Position numbers and translations under genes: made by a program
Shown: piece after piece, positions 35,305-45,908 of the stretch
How the letters are laid out: each line of letters begins with the position of its first letter
Numbering within the stretch: position 1 is the stretch's first letter
NCBI GenBank assembly: GCA_019218415.1
Contig: JAHUUL010000005.1
Location: forward strand, 1 to 64,000
Length of the DNA: 64,000 bases
Direction of reading: 5' to 3'
From: Dermabacteraceae bacterium TAE3-ERU27
GTDB lineage: Bacteria; Actinomycetota; Actinomycetes; Actinomycetales; Dermabacteraceae
The notes under the pieces: model-generated
Databases searched by the model: none
Told to the model about the DNA's origin: nothing
Seen by the model: the letters and a program-made list of their open reading frames with translations, nothing else

Positions 35305-35859
35305 ATGCCAAGCAACGTGACCGCGTTGAATCCGGGCGAGACGCCACCGGTTCGCCTGCTAAACGAGGAAGAGTCCCCCGCCCTGGTGTATTTCTCGAGC
35401 GTTTCCGAGAACACCCGGCGCTTCATAGACAAGCTCGACATGCCGGCGGTACGCATCCCCCTGCGCCCCCGCCGCGAGGGGCAGATCCGGGTTTCTCGAC
35501 CGTTCGTGCTGATCGTCCCGACCTACGGCGGCGGGGAACGTTCGGGGGCAGTCCCCAAGCAGGTAATTCAGTTTCTGAACGATCCGGTGAACCGTGCGCT
35601 GCTGCGCGGCGTCATCCCGTCCGGAAACACAAACTTTGGCCCCTACTACTGCCTGGCCGGCCCGGTCATTTCCGCCAAATGCCAGGTGCCGGAGCTCTAC
35701 CGCTTCGAGCTTTTAGGAACCAGCCGGGACGTCAACCGGGTCCGCGAGGGCCTGGGCGAGTTCTGGGAATACCGCGCCCGGGTCGAGGCCGAAGAATCCG
35801 GCCTACATCTTCCCGGCCCAGCCACATCAACCACCACCCAATTGAAGGAAACCGCATGA
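35305..35859 (+). CDS. nrdI: NrdI flavodoxin-like activator of class Ib RNR
   Basis: Flavoprotein that supplies the oxidant for assembling the dimanganese-tyrosyl radical cofactor of NrdF. The 184-aa protein has the FMN phosphate-loop region [18 protein letters not shown] (about 28-45), [11 protein letters not shown], and [22 protein letters not shown]. It is longer than many NrdI proteins because of both termini. It overlaps nrdE by 4 nt (ATGA). No nrdH glutaredoxin gene precedes it. Confidence 0.94.
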   Translation: MPSNVTALNPGETPPVRLLNEEESPALVYFSSVSENTRRFIDKLDMPAVRIPLRPRREGQIRVSRPFVLIVPTYGGGERSGAVPKQVIQFLNDPVNRALLRGVIPSGNTNFGPYYCLAGPVISAKCQVPELYRFELLGTSRDVNRVREGLGEFWEYRARVEAEESGLHLPGPATSTTTQLKETA

Positions 35860-38006
35860 GCAACTCTCCCTCCCCGGTTCGCGAGGGCATCGGCGCCCGC
35901 AAGGACTATCACGCCCTGAACGCACAGCTAAATCTGTTCGCGGCGGATAAATCGATTCAGTTCGCTAAGGATCGCGAGGCCGTGGACGCCTACTTGAGCA
36001 GCCACGTCGAACCGAACACGGTGCGCTTCGCTTCCCTCGAAGAAAAGATCGCCTACCTGGTAGATAACGACTACTACGAGGAAGGCCCGATCAAGGCCTA
36101 CCGCTGGGAGTTCGTGAAGGACCTTTACCGACAGGGATACGCACTTGAACACCGCTTCGCTTCATTCCTGGGGGCATTCAAGTTCTACACCTCCTACACC
36201 CTGCGCACTTTCGACGGCAAAAAGTATCTGGAAACTTTCACCGACCGCGCCGTGATTACGTCACTGTTCCTGGGCGGCGGCGACGAATCTTTGGCGAGCC
36301 GACTGGTGGATGAGATCATCACGGGTCGTTTCCAGCCCGCCACCCCCACCTTCCTGAACGCGGGCAAAGCGCAGCGCGGCGAACTGATCTCCTGCTTCCT
36401 GCTGCGCATGGAGGACAACCTCGAATCTATCGGTCGCGGCGTGACGTCGGCCCTGCAGCTTTCCAAGCGCGGCGGCGGCGTGGCACTGCTGCTGAGCAAC
36501 CTGCGCGAGCAGGGCGCCCCCATCAAGAAGATCGAAAATCAGGCCTCCGGCGTGGTGCCCGTAATGAAGATCTTGGAAGATAGCTTCAGCTACGCGAACC
36601 AGCTGGGCGCGCGCCAGGGCGCGGGCGCGGTTTACCTGCACGCCCACCACCCGGACATCCTGCGCTTCCTGGATACCAAGCGCGAGAACGCGGACGAGAA
36701 GATCCGCATTAAGACGCTTTCGCTGGGCGTGGTGATTCCCGACATCACGTTCGAACTCGCGAAACAGGGCGGCGACATGCACCTGTTCTCTCCATACGAT
36801 GTGCTGCGCGAATACGGGAAGCCGCTCTCCGACATCGGCGTGAGCGAGCACTACGACGAGCTGGTGGCGAATCCGAACATCCGCAAGAGCACCATCAAAG
36901 CCCGCGACTTCTTCAAGACGATCGCGGAGCTGCAGTTCGAATCGGGATACCCGTACGTGCTGTTCGAGGACACGGTGAACCGCGCGAACCCCGTGGCGGG
37001 CTGGATCACCATGTCCAACCTATGCTCGGAGATCCTGCAGATCGCCACCCCGTCGGAATACGACGAAGCCTCCAACTACACCAAGGTGGGCCGGGACATT
37101 TCTTGCAACCTGGGTTCGCTAAACATCGCACAGGCAATGGCTTCGCCCGACTTCGGGGCCACCGTGGAGACCGCTGTACGGGCGCTGACCAGCGTTTCCG
37201 ACCAGTCGAACGTGGGCGCGGTGCCGTCGGTTGCGAACGGCAACGCACATTCGCATTCGATCGGCCTGGGGCAGATGAACCTGCACGGCTACCTGGCCTC
37301 GCAGCGAATTTTCTACGGCAGCGAGGAGGCCATCGACTTCACGAACATGTACTTCTACGCCGTCACCTACCACGCGATTCGGGCCTCTAACCTGATCGCG
37401 CGCGAGCGCGGCGAAAAGTTTGCCGATTTCGCAAACTCTGCTTACGCGGACGGCAGCTACTTCGATAAGTACACGGGCAAGGAGTGGGCACCCGCTACCG
37501 AGCGGGCACGGGAGCTGTTCGCCAACGCGGGAATAGAGCTGCCGACCCGGTCCGACTGGGAACAGCTGCGCGCCAACGTAATGGAGCACGGCATGTATAA
37601 CGCCTACCTGCAGGCGGTACCGCCCACCGGTTCGATCTCTTACATCAACAACTCGACCGCTTCGATCCACCCGATCGCGGCGAAGATCGAGATTCGTAAA
37701 GAGGGCAAGCTGGGCCGCGTTTACTATCCCGCCCCGCACATGGACAACTCCAACCTGGAATACTTCCAGGACTCTTACGAGATCGGCTACGAGAAGATCA
37801 TCGACACCTACGCGGCCGCTACCCAGCACGTGGACCAGGGGTTGTCCTTGACGCTGTTCTTCCGCGATACGGCGACTACGCGCGACATCAACAAGGCGCA
37901 GATCTACGCCTGGCGAAAGGGCATCAAGACCCTGTACTACATCCGCCTGCGTCAGCTGGCACTCACCGGCACCGAGGTAGAGAACTGCGTTTCCTGCGAA
38001 CTGTAA
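35856..38006 (+). CDS. nrdE: Class Ib ribonucleotide reductase, alpha subunit
   Basis: Reduces ribonucleoside diphosphates to deoxy forms. The 716-aa protein shows [37 protein letters not shown] (first active-site Cys), SNLCSEILQ (radical Cys region), [11 protein letters not shown] and [19 protein letters not shown]. It ends [10 protein letters not shown], giving the CxxC pair re-reduced by NrdH or thioredoxin. The ATP-cone of class Ia is absent, as expected. I start at the ATG overlapping the nrdI stop. Confidence 0.97.
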   Translation: MSNSPSPVREGIGARKDYHALNAQLNLFAADKSIQFAKDREAVDAYLSSHVEPNTVRFASLEEKIAYLVDNDYYEEGPIKAYRWEFVKDLYRQGYALEHRFASFLGAFKFYTSYTLRTFDGKKYLETFTDRAVITSLFLGGGDESLASRLVDEIITGRFQPATPTFLNAGKAQRGELISCFLLRMEDNLESIGRGVTSALQLSKRGGGVALLLSNLREQGAPIKKIENQASGVVPVMKILEDSFSYANQLGARQGAGAVYLHAHHPDILRFLDTKRENADEKIRIKTLSLGVVIPDITFELAKQGGDMHLFSPYDVLREYGKPLSDIGVSEHYDELVANPNIRKSTIKARDFFKTIAELQFESGYPYVLFEDTVNRANPVAGWITMSNLCSEILQIATPSEYDEASNYTKVGRDISCNLGSLNIAQAMASPDFGATVETAVRALTSVSDQSNVGAVPSVANGNAHSHSIGLGQMNLHGYLASQRIFYGSEEAIDFTNMYFYAVTYHAIRASNLIARERGEKFADFANSAYADGSYFDKYTGKEWAPATERARELFANAGIELPTRSDWEQLRANVMEHGMYNAYLQAVPPTGSISYINNSTASIHPIAAKIEIRKEGKLGRVYYPAPHMDNSNLEYFQDSYEIGYEKIIDTYAAATQHVDQGLSLTLFFRDTATTRDINKAQIYAWRKGIKTLYYIRLRQLALTGTEVENCVSCEL

Positions 38007-38011
38007 CCGGT

Positions 38012-39121
<1,110 letters not shown>

Positions 39122-39157
39122 CCAGGCCAAGGCTTCCAGCCCGCCGCAAAGAATAGG

Positions 39158-39205
39158 AAAAGCGCCCCGCACCCGGACATAGCGTCACGGGGGCGGGGCG
39201 CTTTT
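39158..39205 (+). terminator. Terminator after nrdF
   Basis: AAAAGCGCCCCGC (39158-39170) pairs with GCGGGGCGCTTTT (39193-39205). It ends the nrdIEF operon and may also stop the convergent SLH-CAP gene. Confidence 0.85.
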
Positions 39206-39217
39206 AATCGTGATTAG

Positions 39218-40267
39218 TTAGCGGCAGGTCGCAAAATTTTGGGTGCCGTAATACTGGACGTAGCCGGGGTAGCCACGCGACGGCTCGCTGGCCGCTCCGA
39301 AACCCATGTGGGTGAATTCCGGGGTGAGGATGTTGGCTCGGTGCCCCGGCGAATTCATCCACTGCGTAACCATGTTGCGCGCAATCGTTTCCGCGCTAGT
39401 GCCAGGCCTTTCGTAGCGATAGAGCACGTTTTCGGCGGCCGCGCGCCAGCCGCCGGGAATCTGGCGCGAATAGGCCGGGTTGTGGGAGAGGTTCCCCTCC
39501 CCCGGCTGCGCCAATAGTTGGCGCGACCACGCCTGCGCCACCGCGTCTATCTTGGCGTGCGGCTTGAGCGGCTTCAGTCTATGCTTTGCCCGGTGCCTGT
39601 TTACCTCGCGCAACACTAGGGCCGAGAGGGTCGGTTTTTCGGCGGGGCGACTATTGAAGTAACGGTAAAAGAGCGCCGCGGTAGCTTCACGACTGATAGG
39701 ACGCTTTGGACGGAACGTGCCGTCGGGCCAACCTCGCATGATGCCGTTGGCTTTCGCCCAGGAGATAGCGGGGGCGAACGGGTGGTTTATGGGCACATCC
39801 TTGAACGGAGCCTGCGGATTAACCCGCACCTCTCCGGCCACTCGGTGAAGAACCACCACAGCCGCTTCGCGGGTGATGTTTTCCCTCGGCCTAAAGGTGC
39901 CATCGGGCCAGCCTCGGAAGATACGCCGCTGCGCGGCCCAGCTGATCTCCCGGTAGAACGGATGATTCGGCTTTACATCCCGGAACGGGGAGCGTGCGGG
40001 AGGCCGATAACCGCGAACCTCTTGCGCCCGGTAAAGGAAAGCGCAGAAGGCTTCGCGCGTAACGTTATCTCTGGGGCGGAAGGTGCCGTCCGGCCATCCC
40101 TTAGTAATTCCGCGCGAACGCAGCCATTCGATCTCTCTGCGGAACTGGTGACTTGCGGGCACGTCCCGAAACACTGGGCCAGCTGCCGCCGAGACCGGCA
40201 CAACAGCCGCTCCAACCAGGCCTAAAGCCCCTGTAAGCAGGGTACGGCGAGAGAAGTCTGTGCGCAT
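39218..40267 (-). CDS. Tat-exported protein with three SLH repeats and a CAP domain
   Basis: A 349-aa exported protein. Residues 1-29 are a Tat-like signal (DFSRRTLLTGALGLVGAAVV, cleavage near AAA). Three S-layer-homology repeats follow at about 32-85, 93-146 and 153-205, each holding GWPDGTFRP. A CAP/SCP domain lies at 215-347 with LSHNPAYS, AENV and WMNSPGHRANIL. SLH repeats bind cell-wall polymers, so this is probably a wall-attached CAP protein; CAP domains have varied or unknown activity in bacteria. I start at the ATG at 40267 with AAGGA upstream. It converges on nrdF. It ends in a lone Cys-Arg. Confidence 0.9.
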   Translation of the reverse strand: MRTDFSRRTLLTGALGLVGAAVVPVSAAAGPVFRDVPASHQFRREIEWLRSRGITKGWPDGTFRPRDNVTREAFCAFLYRAQEVRGYRPPARSPFRDVKPNHPFYREISWAAQRRIFRGWPDGTFRPRENITREAAVVVLHRVAGEVRVNPQAPFKDVPINHPFAPAISWAKANGIMRGWPDGTFRPKRPISREATAALFYRYFNSRPAEKPTLSALVLREVNRHRAKHRLKPLKPHAKIDAVAQAWSRQLLAQPGEGNLSHNPAYSRQIPGGWRAAAENVLYRYERPGTSAETIARNMVTQWMNSPGHRANILTPEFTHMGFGAASEPSRGYPGYVQYYGTQNFATCR

Positions 40268-40778
40268 GTTCGTCCTTCCGTGCAACCAAATATTTGCAGC
40301 AAACCGTAGCGGCTTTTCCTGGCATTACCTGGAAAGCATCTACAAAGATCCTGGTGACGCGCTACACACAATATTCAACAAAGAACGTAGCTTTACCTAT
40401 TTTTTGCAATTCACGGGCAGGCGCCCCCTCCTCCGTCAAATGTGAACGCAGACATTTTTCGTGAACGAATACATTTGCACAAGGGTGGCAAATAAATGCA
40501 ATTTACCGAATGTTAAACGGGGTTTTTCGGCGACCCGGTTCACCTCAATGGTAAAGCGCAGGCATCCCAAAGATTTTCTTAGCGCCAAATAGGGAGACTT
40601 CGGCTAAACAACCCCCTGGCACATTTAGCACCCCGCGCCTATATTTGACATCTCGAACTTTCGAGGCTCTAGCAATACATAATTTCCACTTATACACAGT
40701 GGTCGTTCACATGCACCACCCGCTATCCCGGCGCTATTACCCCGGGGTAGACAAAAAGTTTTCGGAAAGGAAACATCG
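40268..40778. other. Long AT-richer intergenic region
   Basis: 511 bp without a supported gene between divergent exported-protein genes, clearly richer in A and T than its surroundings. It holds the paired repeat at 40442-40476. A TTGACA occurs near 40647 upstream of the Tat-protein gene, but a well-spaced -10 box is not obvious. No known riboswitch was recognised. Confidence 0.5.
40442..40476. repeat. Paired 16-bp repeat, possible operator
   Basis: GTGAACGCAGACATTT (40442-40457) and GTGAACGAATACATTT (40461-40476) match at 14 of 16 positions with a 19-bp period. They lie in the divergent promoter region of two exported-protein genes. Confidence 0.5.
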
Positions 40779-41477
40779 ATGACTAACGAGGGCGGCTTAA
40801 CCGCGAAAAACACCCCCATTACTCGCCGCGCTATCGCACGCGGCGCGCTCTGGGCGACTCCGGCCATGGTGGTTTCGTCGGCCGCCCCCGCTTTCGCGGA
40901 CTCTACCTGCGTTATCCAGAACGCAAAACCCGTTCCCAGCAACAGCACCCGTCAGATTACTTTTAACGGCAGTGACGGCATCACCGTTACCGGCCGTGTG
41001 GTCGGCGGAAATTCCCAAATTTCCAACAACAACCTCTGGGTATTGGATAGCGGAGAGGTTGTTTTGGAGCAGGATGCCGCACAAGGGGAATACCAGGAAG
41101 TTCTTTTCGAGTTTTCTAAGCCGGTTTACAACCTGCAGTTCGTTATCAGCGATATCGATAACGACTGGCAGCAGCGAGGCGGATACACCGACGCCATCTC
41201 GGTAAGCGGAGACGTCGTTGCGGCCCCCGTCGCCTCCGGCTACCTCCGCACCAGCGGTAACCGCATCAGTGCGCCTCTCGCGCGCTACGACTGGGACTCC
41301 CAGGGCGTTCTCCCCAAGGATCCCAAGGGGCAGGTGCGTATCAGTAACCGCCCCGGTAGCCCCGTAAAAAGCTTTACCGTGCGCTACGAAAACCTAAGCC
41401 CGAGCTACCAGCGCCGCAACCAGGTGGTGCTAATCGCGTTCATCAATTACACCAGCACCGATTGCACCCCTAGCTAG
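40779..41477 (+). CDS. Tat-exported protein of unknown function, paralogue A
   Basis: A 232-aa exported protein. Residues 1-41 are a Tat-type signal (ITRRAIARGALWATPAMVVS, cleavage near AFA-DS). The mature part is beta-rich: ITFNGSDGITVTGRVV, YQEVLFEFSKPVYNLQFVIS, DIDNDW, GGYTDAISVSGDVV, GQVRISNRPGSPVKSFTVRYEN and YTSTDCTPS. Only two Cys are present in the mature protein, one next to each end, which suggests a disulfide joining the termini. No wall-sorting motif is seen. It is paralogous to the convergent gene at 41633. GGAAAGG precedes the ATG. I do not recognise a named family; a jelly-roll-type beta sandwich is my guess. Confidence 0.8.
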   Translation: MTNEGGLTAKNTPITRRAIARGALWATPAMVVSSAAPAFADSTCVIQNAKPVPSNSTRQITFNGSDGITVTGRVVGGNSQISNNNLWVLDSGEVVLEQDAAQGEYQEVLFEFSKPVYNLQFVISDIDNDWQQRGGYTDAISVSGDVVAAPVASGYLRTSGNRISAPLARYDWDSQGVLPKDPKGQVRISNRPGSPVKSFTVRYENLSPSYQRRNQVVLIAFINYTSTDCTPS

Positions 41478-41569
41478 ACCCGTTTACGTGTAGCACGCAC
41501 CGTTCCCTTCGTTCGCACCGCCAAAGTACGGCACCGGCGGTTGCGAAGGCGTGCACGCGTAGACGAAAA

Positions 41570-41606
41570 GTCAGGGCCGCGAGGAGAATATCCTCGCGGC
41601 CCTGAC
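41570..41606. terminator. Bidirectional hairpin between the two Tat-protein genes
   Basis: A perfect 16-bp stem (GTCAGGGCCGCGAGGA and its complement) with loop GAATA. Short T-rich stretches lie on both sides (CTTTTC on the minus strand, CCTTTACT on the plus strand). Confidence 0.75.
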
Positions 41607-41632
41607 GCCTTTACTCCGATGTATTTACGGGC

Positions 41633-42361
41633 TTACTTCGGGGTGCAGTTACTGCTGGTGTATTCGATGGGGGCGATGAACACGAATTGGGCGTACGGTT
41701 TCGTAGTCTCGCTCGACGTATTTTCGTAGCGCAGAGTAAACCCGGTGACCGGGGCATCACCTCTGTTAGTAACAAGTACCTGCCCTAACGGATCACGGGG
41801 ACTAACACCACGCACATCCCGCGGACTGTAAGGCTGCGGAGCGCTCACCCTGGTACCGCCGGTCGATTCCTGCGTAACCTCAAGCATGCCGGGGCGGACC
41901 GGTTCAACCCGCACATCCCCCTCAATCACTATGGAATCAACGTAACCGTCGCCGCCGTTTTCCCACTGGTTATCGACGTCACGGATCACGAAACGGAGGT
42001 TATATACCGGCTTCGAGAAGTCGAAGCGTACCTCCTGGTACTGGCCGTAGTCCGCACGCTGGCCGAGGGCGACACCGCCACCACTGGTAACCGACATATT
42101 AGGACTGCCGATTGGACGCACGCTAAGTTCAGAGTCGTATGAAACGACGGTGCCGGTTACCTTGAGCCCATCCGGACCGTTGAAGGTGACGTTGCGCAGA
42201 TCTCCCGCACTAACGGGGCGCGCCACCTGCACATCACATTCCTGGGAGGAAGCAAGCGCCGGCGCGGCAGAAGCCATGACCAGAGCCGGGGCTGCCCACA
42301 CGGCGCCTTTGGCTACGGCGCGACGTGAAGGCGTAACCTGCGATTCGGTCCTATCGTTCAT
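41633..42361 (-). CDS. Tat-exported protein of unknown function, paralogue B
   Basis: A 242-aa paralogue of the gene at 40779, facing it. The Tat-type signal is PSRRAVAKGAVWAAPALVMA, with cleavage near ALA-SS. Shared blocks are VTFNGPDGLKVTGTVV, YQEVRFDFSKPVYNLRFVIR, DVDNQW, GDGYVDSIVIEGDV, DPLGQVLVTNRGDAPV, FTLRYENTS and YTSSNCTPK. Again the mature protein has exactly two Cys, one near each end. No transmembrane anchor or sortase motif follows. The pair probably arose by duplication and inversion, but divergence is large, so it is old or under selection. Confidence 0.8.
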   Translation of the reverse strand: MNDRTESQVTPSRRAVAKGAVWAAPALVMASAAPALASSQECDVQVARPVSAGDLRNVTFNGPDGLKVTGTVVSYDSELSVRPIGSPNMSVTSGGGVALGQRADYGQYQEVRFDFSKPVYNLRFVIRDVDNQWENGGDGYVDSIVIEGDVRVEPVRPGMLEVTQESTGGTRVSAPQPYSPRDVRGVSPRDPLGQVLVTNRGDAPVTGFTLRYENTSSETTKPYAQFVFIAPIEYTSSNCTPK

Positions 42362-42603
42362 GTTTCTAAAGTTCCTTCTATCTCGAATATGGGAGCAAAT
42401 ACCCCGTTATAAGGTGGATCAGTCACCGTCCAAACTGGGAGTTACCCGCAAGTAAATTGTACTTGATTAAGTAAGGGCAAACGCCGCACACCCCTTCTCC
42501 GACGTGATCCGGATGCGTGAGTCGCAAACTCTGATTGCTAACGCGAAGCTAAGCGCTATGCGACACCTCAGAAATCGCTTTAGAAGGGACACTATTTAGC
42601 CGT

Positions 42604-43176
42604 TTAGAGGCCACTCCCTGCCCGAAGATTGCCTATTACGGTTCGGCTCGCTTCGCTGCGCAGAGCCGCGAGCGTTCCGTCGGATATTTCTCGATGGCTA
42701 AGCCACCGGTTACCACCGCATCCGTCCGAGAGGGAGCCTAGGAACACTTCGCCCACTTTCCTCCCCGGAAGCGGGGCGGCGGTAACTGCCGCCCGGTGAG
42801 GATCGCCGCCTCCGCTTCCCCAGAGGCGCACGAACCGCACGTTTTGGGGCAGTGCGGAATGCAGGGCGGTAGATACGCTATCTCGATACGCGCTGTGCAC
42901 CCACAGGATGACCACTCGCAGGGCATCGGGGTCTATCGCAGCCATCGCCTTCGCCGCGAAACCGGGATCCGCCCAATCCGCATCGACCGCTACAAGCAGC
43001 GGGTGCTGCGCCGCAGCGAAACCGCTCGCCCGGCGGCTAACCAGCACGACCCGCAGACCCGCGGCGAGCAAATCGCCAACCGCGGGGGCGAGCATTCCGG
43101 TACCGCCGATAACGAGGACGCTGTCCCCGCCGCGCAGGTTGGGGAACGGGGCATCCGCGCCGACGGCATCCATCAT
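42604..43176 (-). CDS. Short SDR-like NAD(P)-binding protein
   Basis: A 190-aa protein with one Rossmann motif, SVLVIGGTGMLAPAVGDLL. RVVILWVHSAYRDSV, RLWGSGGGDP and GNRWLSHREISDGTL follow. This pattern matches a family of short dehydrogenase-like proteins annotated in Bacilli. It lacks the YxxxK pair of classical SDR enzymes, so oxidoreductase activity is doubtful. I start at the tandem ATG at 43176, which leaves trhO 38 bp upstream; a longer frame to 43305 would overlap trhO. It is probably co-transcribed with trhO. Confidence 0.7.
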   Translation of the reverse strand: MMDAVGADAPFPNLRGGDSVLVIGGTGMLAPAVGDLLAAGLRVVLVSRRASGFAAAQHPLLVAVDADWADPGFAAKAMAAIDPDALRVVILWVHSAYRDSVSTALHSALPQNVRFVRLWGSGGGDPHRAAVTAAPLPGRKVGEVFLGSLSDGCGGNRWLSHREISDGTLAALRSEASRTVIGNLRAGSGL

Positions 43177-43214
43177 TACGCTTGCCGCCCTCCCCCAACG
43201 CCAGGCTGCGCTGA

Positions 43215-44108
43215 CTAGCTGTTTACCAGGTGCGTATCCGCGCCGCAGGTGCTGCCGGTTTCGCTTTCCGCGCAGTCGGCACACAGCAGGATCATCTTGC
43301 GGCAATCATCATCGGCACAGTTATAGAACTTACACGTGGGCGCGGCGCAGGTGACGCAGCGTCCCAGTTCGGCCGCGTCCTCCCCGAACTCCATATGCAT
43401 GCGCCGATCGAACACGTAGAGCGAGCCTTCCCAGAGGCCCTTGTTGCCGTATTTTTCGCCGTAGCGCACAATGCCGCCGTCTAGCTGGTAGACCTCTTTG
43501 AAGCCGCGGTCCTTCATCAGCACGCTAAGCACCTCACACCTGATGCCGCCCGTGCAGTAGGTGACCACCGGCTTGTCTTTCAGTTCGTCGTAGGCGCCGG
43601 ATTCGAGTTCGGAAATGAAGTCCCTGGTGGTCTCCACGTTAGGCACGACGGCGTTCTTGAAACGACCGATCTCGGCTTCCATCGCGTTGCGGCCGTCGAA
43701 GAAAACGACCTCTTCCCCGCGTTCCGCCATCAGTTCGTGTAGCTGTTCCGGCTTGAGGTGCTTGCCGCCGCCGACCACGCCGTTCTCGTCCACCTTGATC
43801 TCGTCGGGAGCACCGAAAGTGACGATCTCGGGGCGCACCTTCACACTCAGCCGGGGGAAGTCGTCGGCCCCGCCCTCGGAGATCTTGAACTCCATGTCCT
43901 TAAAGGGGGCGTAGGCTCGGGTCTCGCGCATGTACCGCTTGCAGGCGGCGAGGTCACCGCCGACGGTGCCGTTAATGCCGTGCTCGGAGATAATGATGCG
44001 CCCGCGCAGCCCCAGCTTTTCGCAGAGGGTGCGCTGCCACATCATCACGGCCTGCGGGTCGGCGAGAGGAGCGAAACGGTAGTAGAGGAGGATGCGGCTT
44101 TCATTCAC
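43215..44108 (-). CDS. trhO: tRNA uridine(34) hydroxylase, rhodanese family
   Basis: Makes 5-hydroxyuridine at tRNA position 34 (TrhO/YceA family). The 297-aa protein has an N-terminal acylphosphatase-like domain ([28 protein letters not shown]), the segment [15 protein letters not shown], a rhodanese domain with catalytic Cys in [14 protein letters not shown], and [14 protein letters not shown]. The C-terminus is a Cys-rich metal-binding tail ([19 protein letters not shown]). It heads the unit with the SDR-like gene. Confidence 0.93.
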   Translation of the reverse strand: MNESRILLYYRFAPLADPQAVMMWQRTLCEKLGLRGRIIISEHGINGTVGGDLAACKRYMRETRAYAPFKDMEFKISEGGADDFPRLSVKVRPEIVTFGAPDEIKVDENGVVGGGKHLKPEQLHELMAERGEEVVFFDGRNAMEAEIGRFKNAVVPNVETTRDFISELESGAYDELKDKPVVTYCTGGIRCEVLSVLMKDRGFKEVYQLDGGIVRYGEKYGNKGLWEGSLYVFDRRMHMEFGEDAAELGRCVTCAAPTCKFYNCADDDCRKMILLCADCAESETGSTCGADTHLVNS

Positions 44109-44325
44109 GGCTCAAATCTACCGCACCCTATCCCACGCAGAAGGTAGCAAATTCTGCGCTACCAAGCGGGTGATTTTACGACTACCCCCTATAACTTGCC
44201 CGCAAGGTAGGCGATGCGGCCTTGGCACCGTTGGGGTTGGGTTACAAAACTAGACCGCTCTGCCCGATGTACCGCAGAAGATAAGGAGCCCGCAAAAACT
44301 CGTTGTTGACCACAGCTTTTCACCA

Positions 44326-44856
44326 ATGATAAAACGAGGCATGGATCACGTTAGAAAGATTGCCGTGGCAGCATTGCTGCTTGCCGCTTTGAGCGGTTGT
44401 TCCGCCCAGGGAGGCGTTGAGATGAAGGATTCGCCGTCGACGCCGGGGCCAACAACTGCCACCGAATCGAATACGCCTCCCACAAGTCTCGAGGATGAGA
44501 TTCACACAAATCCGAGAGAAGGGGGCGTAAAGGAATACCTCCAGAATGAGGACGGGGGCAAGTACGCGAGCATTGATGCCGACTGGAAATCATTTATGTC
44601 TGCAAAAGGGCAGGTTTCCGTCAAATGGGGTGAAGTTCGCGAGGTAGTATTCATCCCCGTATGCGACACCAGCTCCGGAAAGTTCATCCTGTATAAAAAC
44701 GGAAAGAATATTGGCGACGGTCCATGCGGTCCGGGGCAGGTAATTTCTTTCTCCCCGCCGCGTCCAGAACCGGCGACGGATGAGAATTTTTCCTTTGAAG
44801 TCCAGGGAGCCAACAAATCTGAGGTGGCAGTTTTCCAGGAAAGAAAACCAAATTAA
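44326..44856 (+). CDS. Hypothetical Sec-type lipoprotein
   Basis: A 176-aa protein with a Sec/Spase II signal: a basic start (MIKRGMDHVRK), a hydrophobic core (IAVAALLLAAL) and the lipobox LSGC. A Pro/Thr/Ser-rich linker and a compact domain with two Cys (FIPVCDTSS, GDGPCGPG) follow. I do not recognise the family. The gene is visibly less GC-rich than its neighbours and lacks a good ribosome site at either ATG (44326 or 44341), so it may be a recent arrival. Confidence 0.65.
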   Translation: MIKRGMDHVRKIAVAALLLAALSGCSAQGGVEMKDSPSTPGPTTATESNTPPTSLEDEIHTNPREGGVKEYLQNEDGGKYASIDADWKSFMSAKGQVSVKWGEVREVVFIPVCDTSSGKFILYKNGKNIGDGPCGPGQVISFSPPRPEPATDENFSFEVQGANKSEVAVFQERKPN

Positions 44857-44880
44857 TTTAGGCGTAACTACCGAAAACTG

Positions 44881-44953
44881 TGGAGCTAAGGGGAATCGAA
44901 CCCCTGACCTTTTCATTGCGAACGAAACGCTCTACCAACTGAGCTATAGCCCC
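44881..44953 (-). tRNA. tRNA-Ala (anticodon CGC)
   Basis: A 73-nt cloverleaf. Acceptor GGGGCTA/TAGCTCC plus discriminator A; D-arm GCTCAGTTGGTAGAGC; anticodon stem TTTCG/TGAAA around TTCGCAA, giving CGC; T-arm GGGGTTCGATTCCCC. CCA is not encoded. Confidence 0.97.
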
Positions 44954-45034
44954 TCCGTTGCCGAAGCAACGCCTCTACTTTACCACCACCGGGGGCCGAG
45001 TCGAAACGGTTAGTGCCAGATCACACCGCATCTT

Positions 45035-45877
45035 TTATTGGCCGTCCTCGTAGCGGCGCCGATATGCCCCGGCCACGGTGTCGGCCACCAGCGGATATTC
45101 CTGGCTACCGCTGTAGGACAGCAGGCAGGGGCCGCTCAGTAGGGCCGCTTCGCCCTCCCCCGTTACCTCGCGCCCACCCGGCCAGCTAATGCTGCGCCCG
45201 CCCGCCGCACGCACGATGGCGATACCGGCGGCGATGTCCCACGGCTTGATCGCGGTGTGGAAGCAGGCGTCGGCCCATCCGGCGGCCACGTAGCAAAGCT
45301 GTAGCGCGGCGGGGCCGACCTCGGTCAGCAGGTGGGTGCCGGCCATCAGTTCCCGGTGGCGTTCGCGGGCAAAGTCTTCATCCGCTGCCAGATCGTTCAG
45401 GGTCGGGAAGCGCGAAAGCACCATCGCGTCGGCCTCGCGGCGCGGCTCGGGGGCGCGCAGGGGCCGACCGTTCAGGTAGGCCCGCTCTCCGTCGGCCGTA
45501 AACAGCCAGCCCAGGATGGGCGCGTTCACCACGCCCGCGACGATCCGGCCGCCCAGCACCACGCCGATGGAGACACAGAAATTGGGCATGCCCGACGCAA
45601 AGAAGCTGGTGCCGTCGATCGGATCGACGAAGAACGTGGGGGTATCGCCCTCCCCCAGCGAGTCGGCACCGTACTCCTCGCCGACGATCCGGCAGCCGGG
45701 GGCGAGCCGGGCCAGTTCCTCGCGGATCAGCTTCTCGCAGTGCTTATCGTGCACCGTCACGATGTTGTGACTGCTGGTTTTCGCCTCCCTACCCATGCTG
45801 GAACGGTCGATGCTGCGCAGGTAGCGCGCGGCGACCTCGGAAGCGGCAACGGCAACGGACAGCAGATCGTTAGACAC
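45035..45877 (-). CDS. Inositol monophosphatase family protein
   Basis: Mg2+-dependent sugar-phosphate phosphatase. The 280-aa protein has the family ligands: IVGEEYG (Glu), VDPIDGTSFFASG (DPIDGT) and KPWDIAAGIAIVRAAGG. The substrate could be inositol-1-phosphate, histidinol phosphate or another sugar phosphate; the order of motifs fits SuhB/HisN-type enzymes alike. It begins 31 bp past the modBC stop on the same strand but need not belong to the molybdate operon. Confidence 0.9.
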   Translation of the reverse strand: MSNDLLSVAVAASEVAARYLRSIDRSSMGREAKTSSHNIVTVHDKHCEKLIREELARLAPGCRIVGEEYGADSLGEGDTPTFFVDPIDGTSFFASGMPNFCVSIGVVLGGRIVAGVVNAPILGWLFTADGERAYLNGRPLRAPEPRREADAMVLSRFPTLNDLAADEDFARERHRELMAGTHLLTEVGPAALQLCYVAAGWADACFHTAIKPWDIAAGIAIVRAAGGRSISWPGGREVTGEGEAALLSGPCLLSYSGSQEYPLVADTVAGAYRRRYEDGQ

Positions 45878-45908
45878 GGCTCTATTCCTCGCGATAGTGA
45901 AAAACTGG

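Noticed and set aside
40268-40778. Possible riboswitch upstream of the SLH-CAP gene
   Set aside because: I compared the region with the c-di-AMP (ydaO) and cobalamin motif patterns that often precede wall or CAP/Rpf genes and found no convincing match on either strand.
42604-43305. Longer 233-codon form of the SDR-like gene
   Set aside because: The extra N-terminal residues overlap trhO and show no similarity; the tandem ATG at 43176 fits the fold start.
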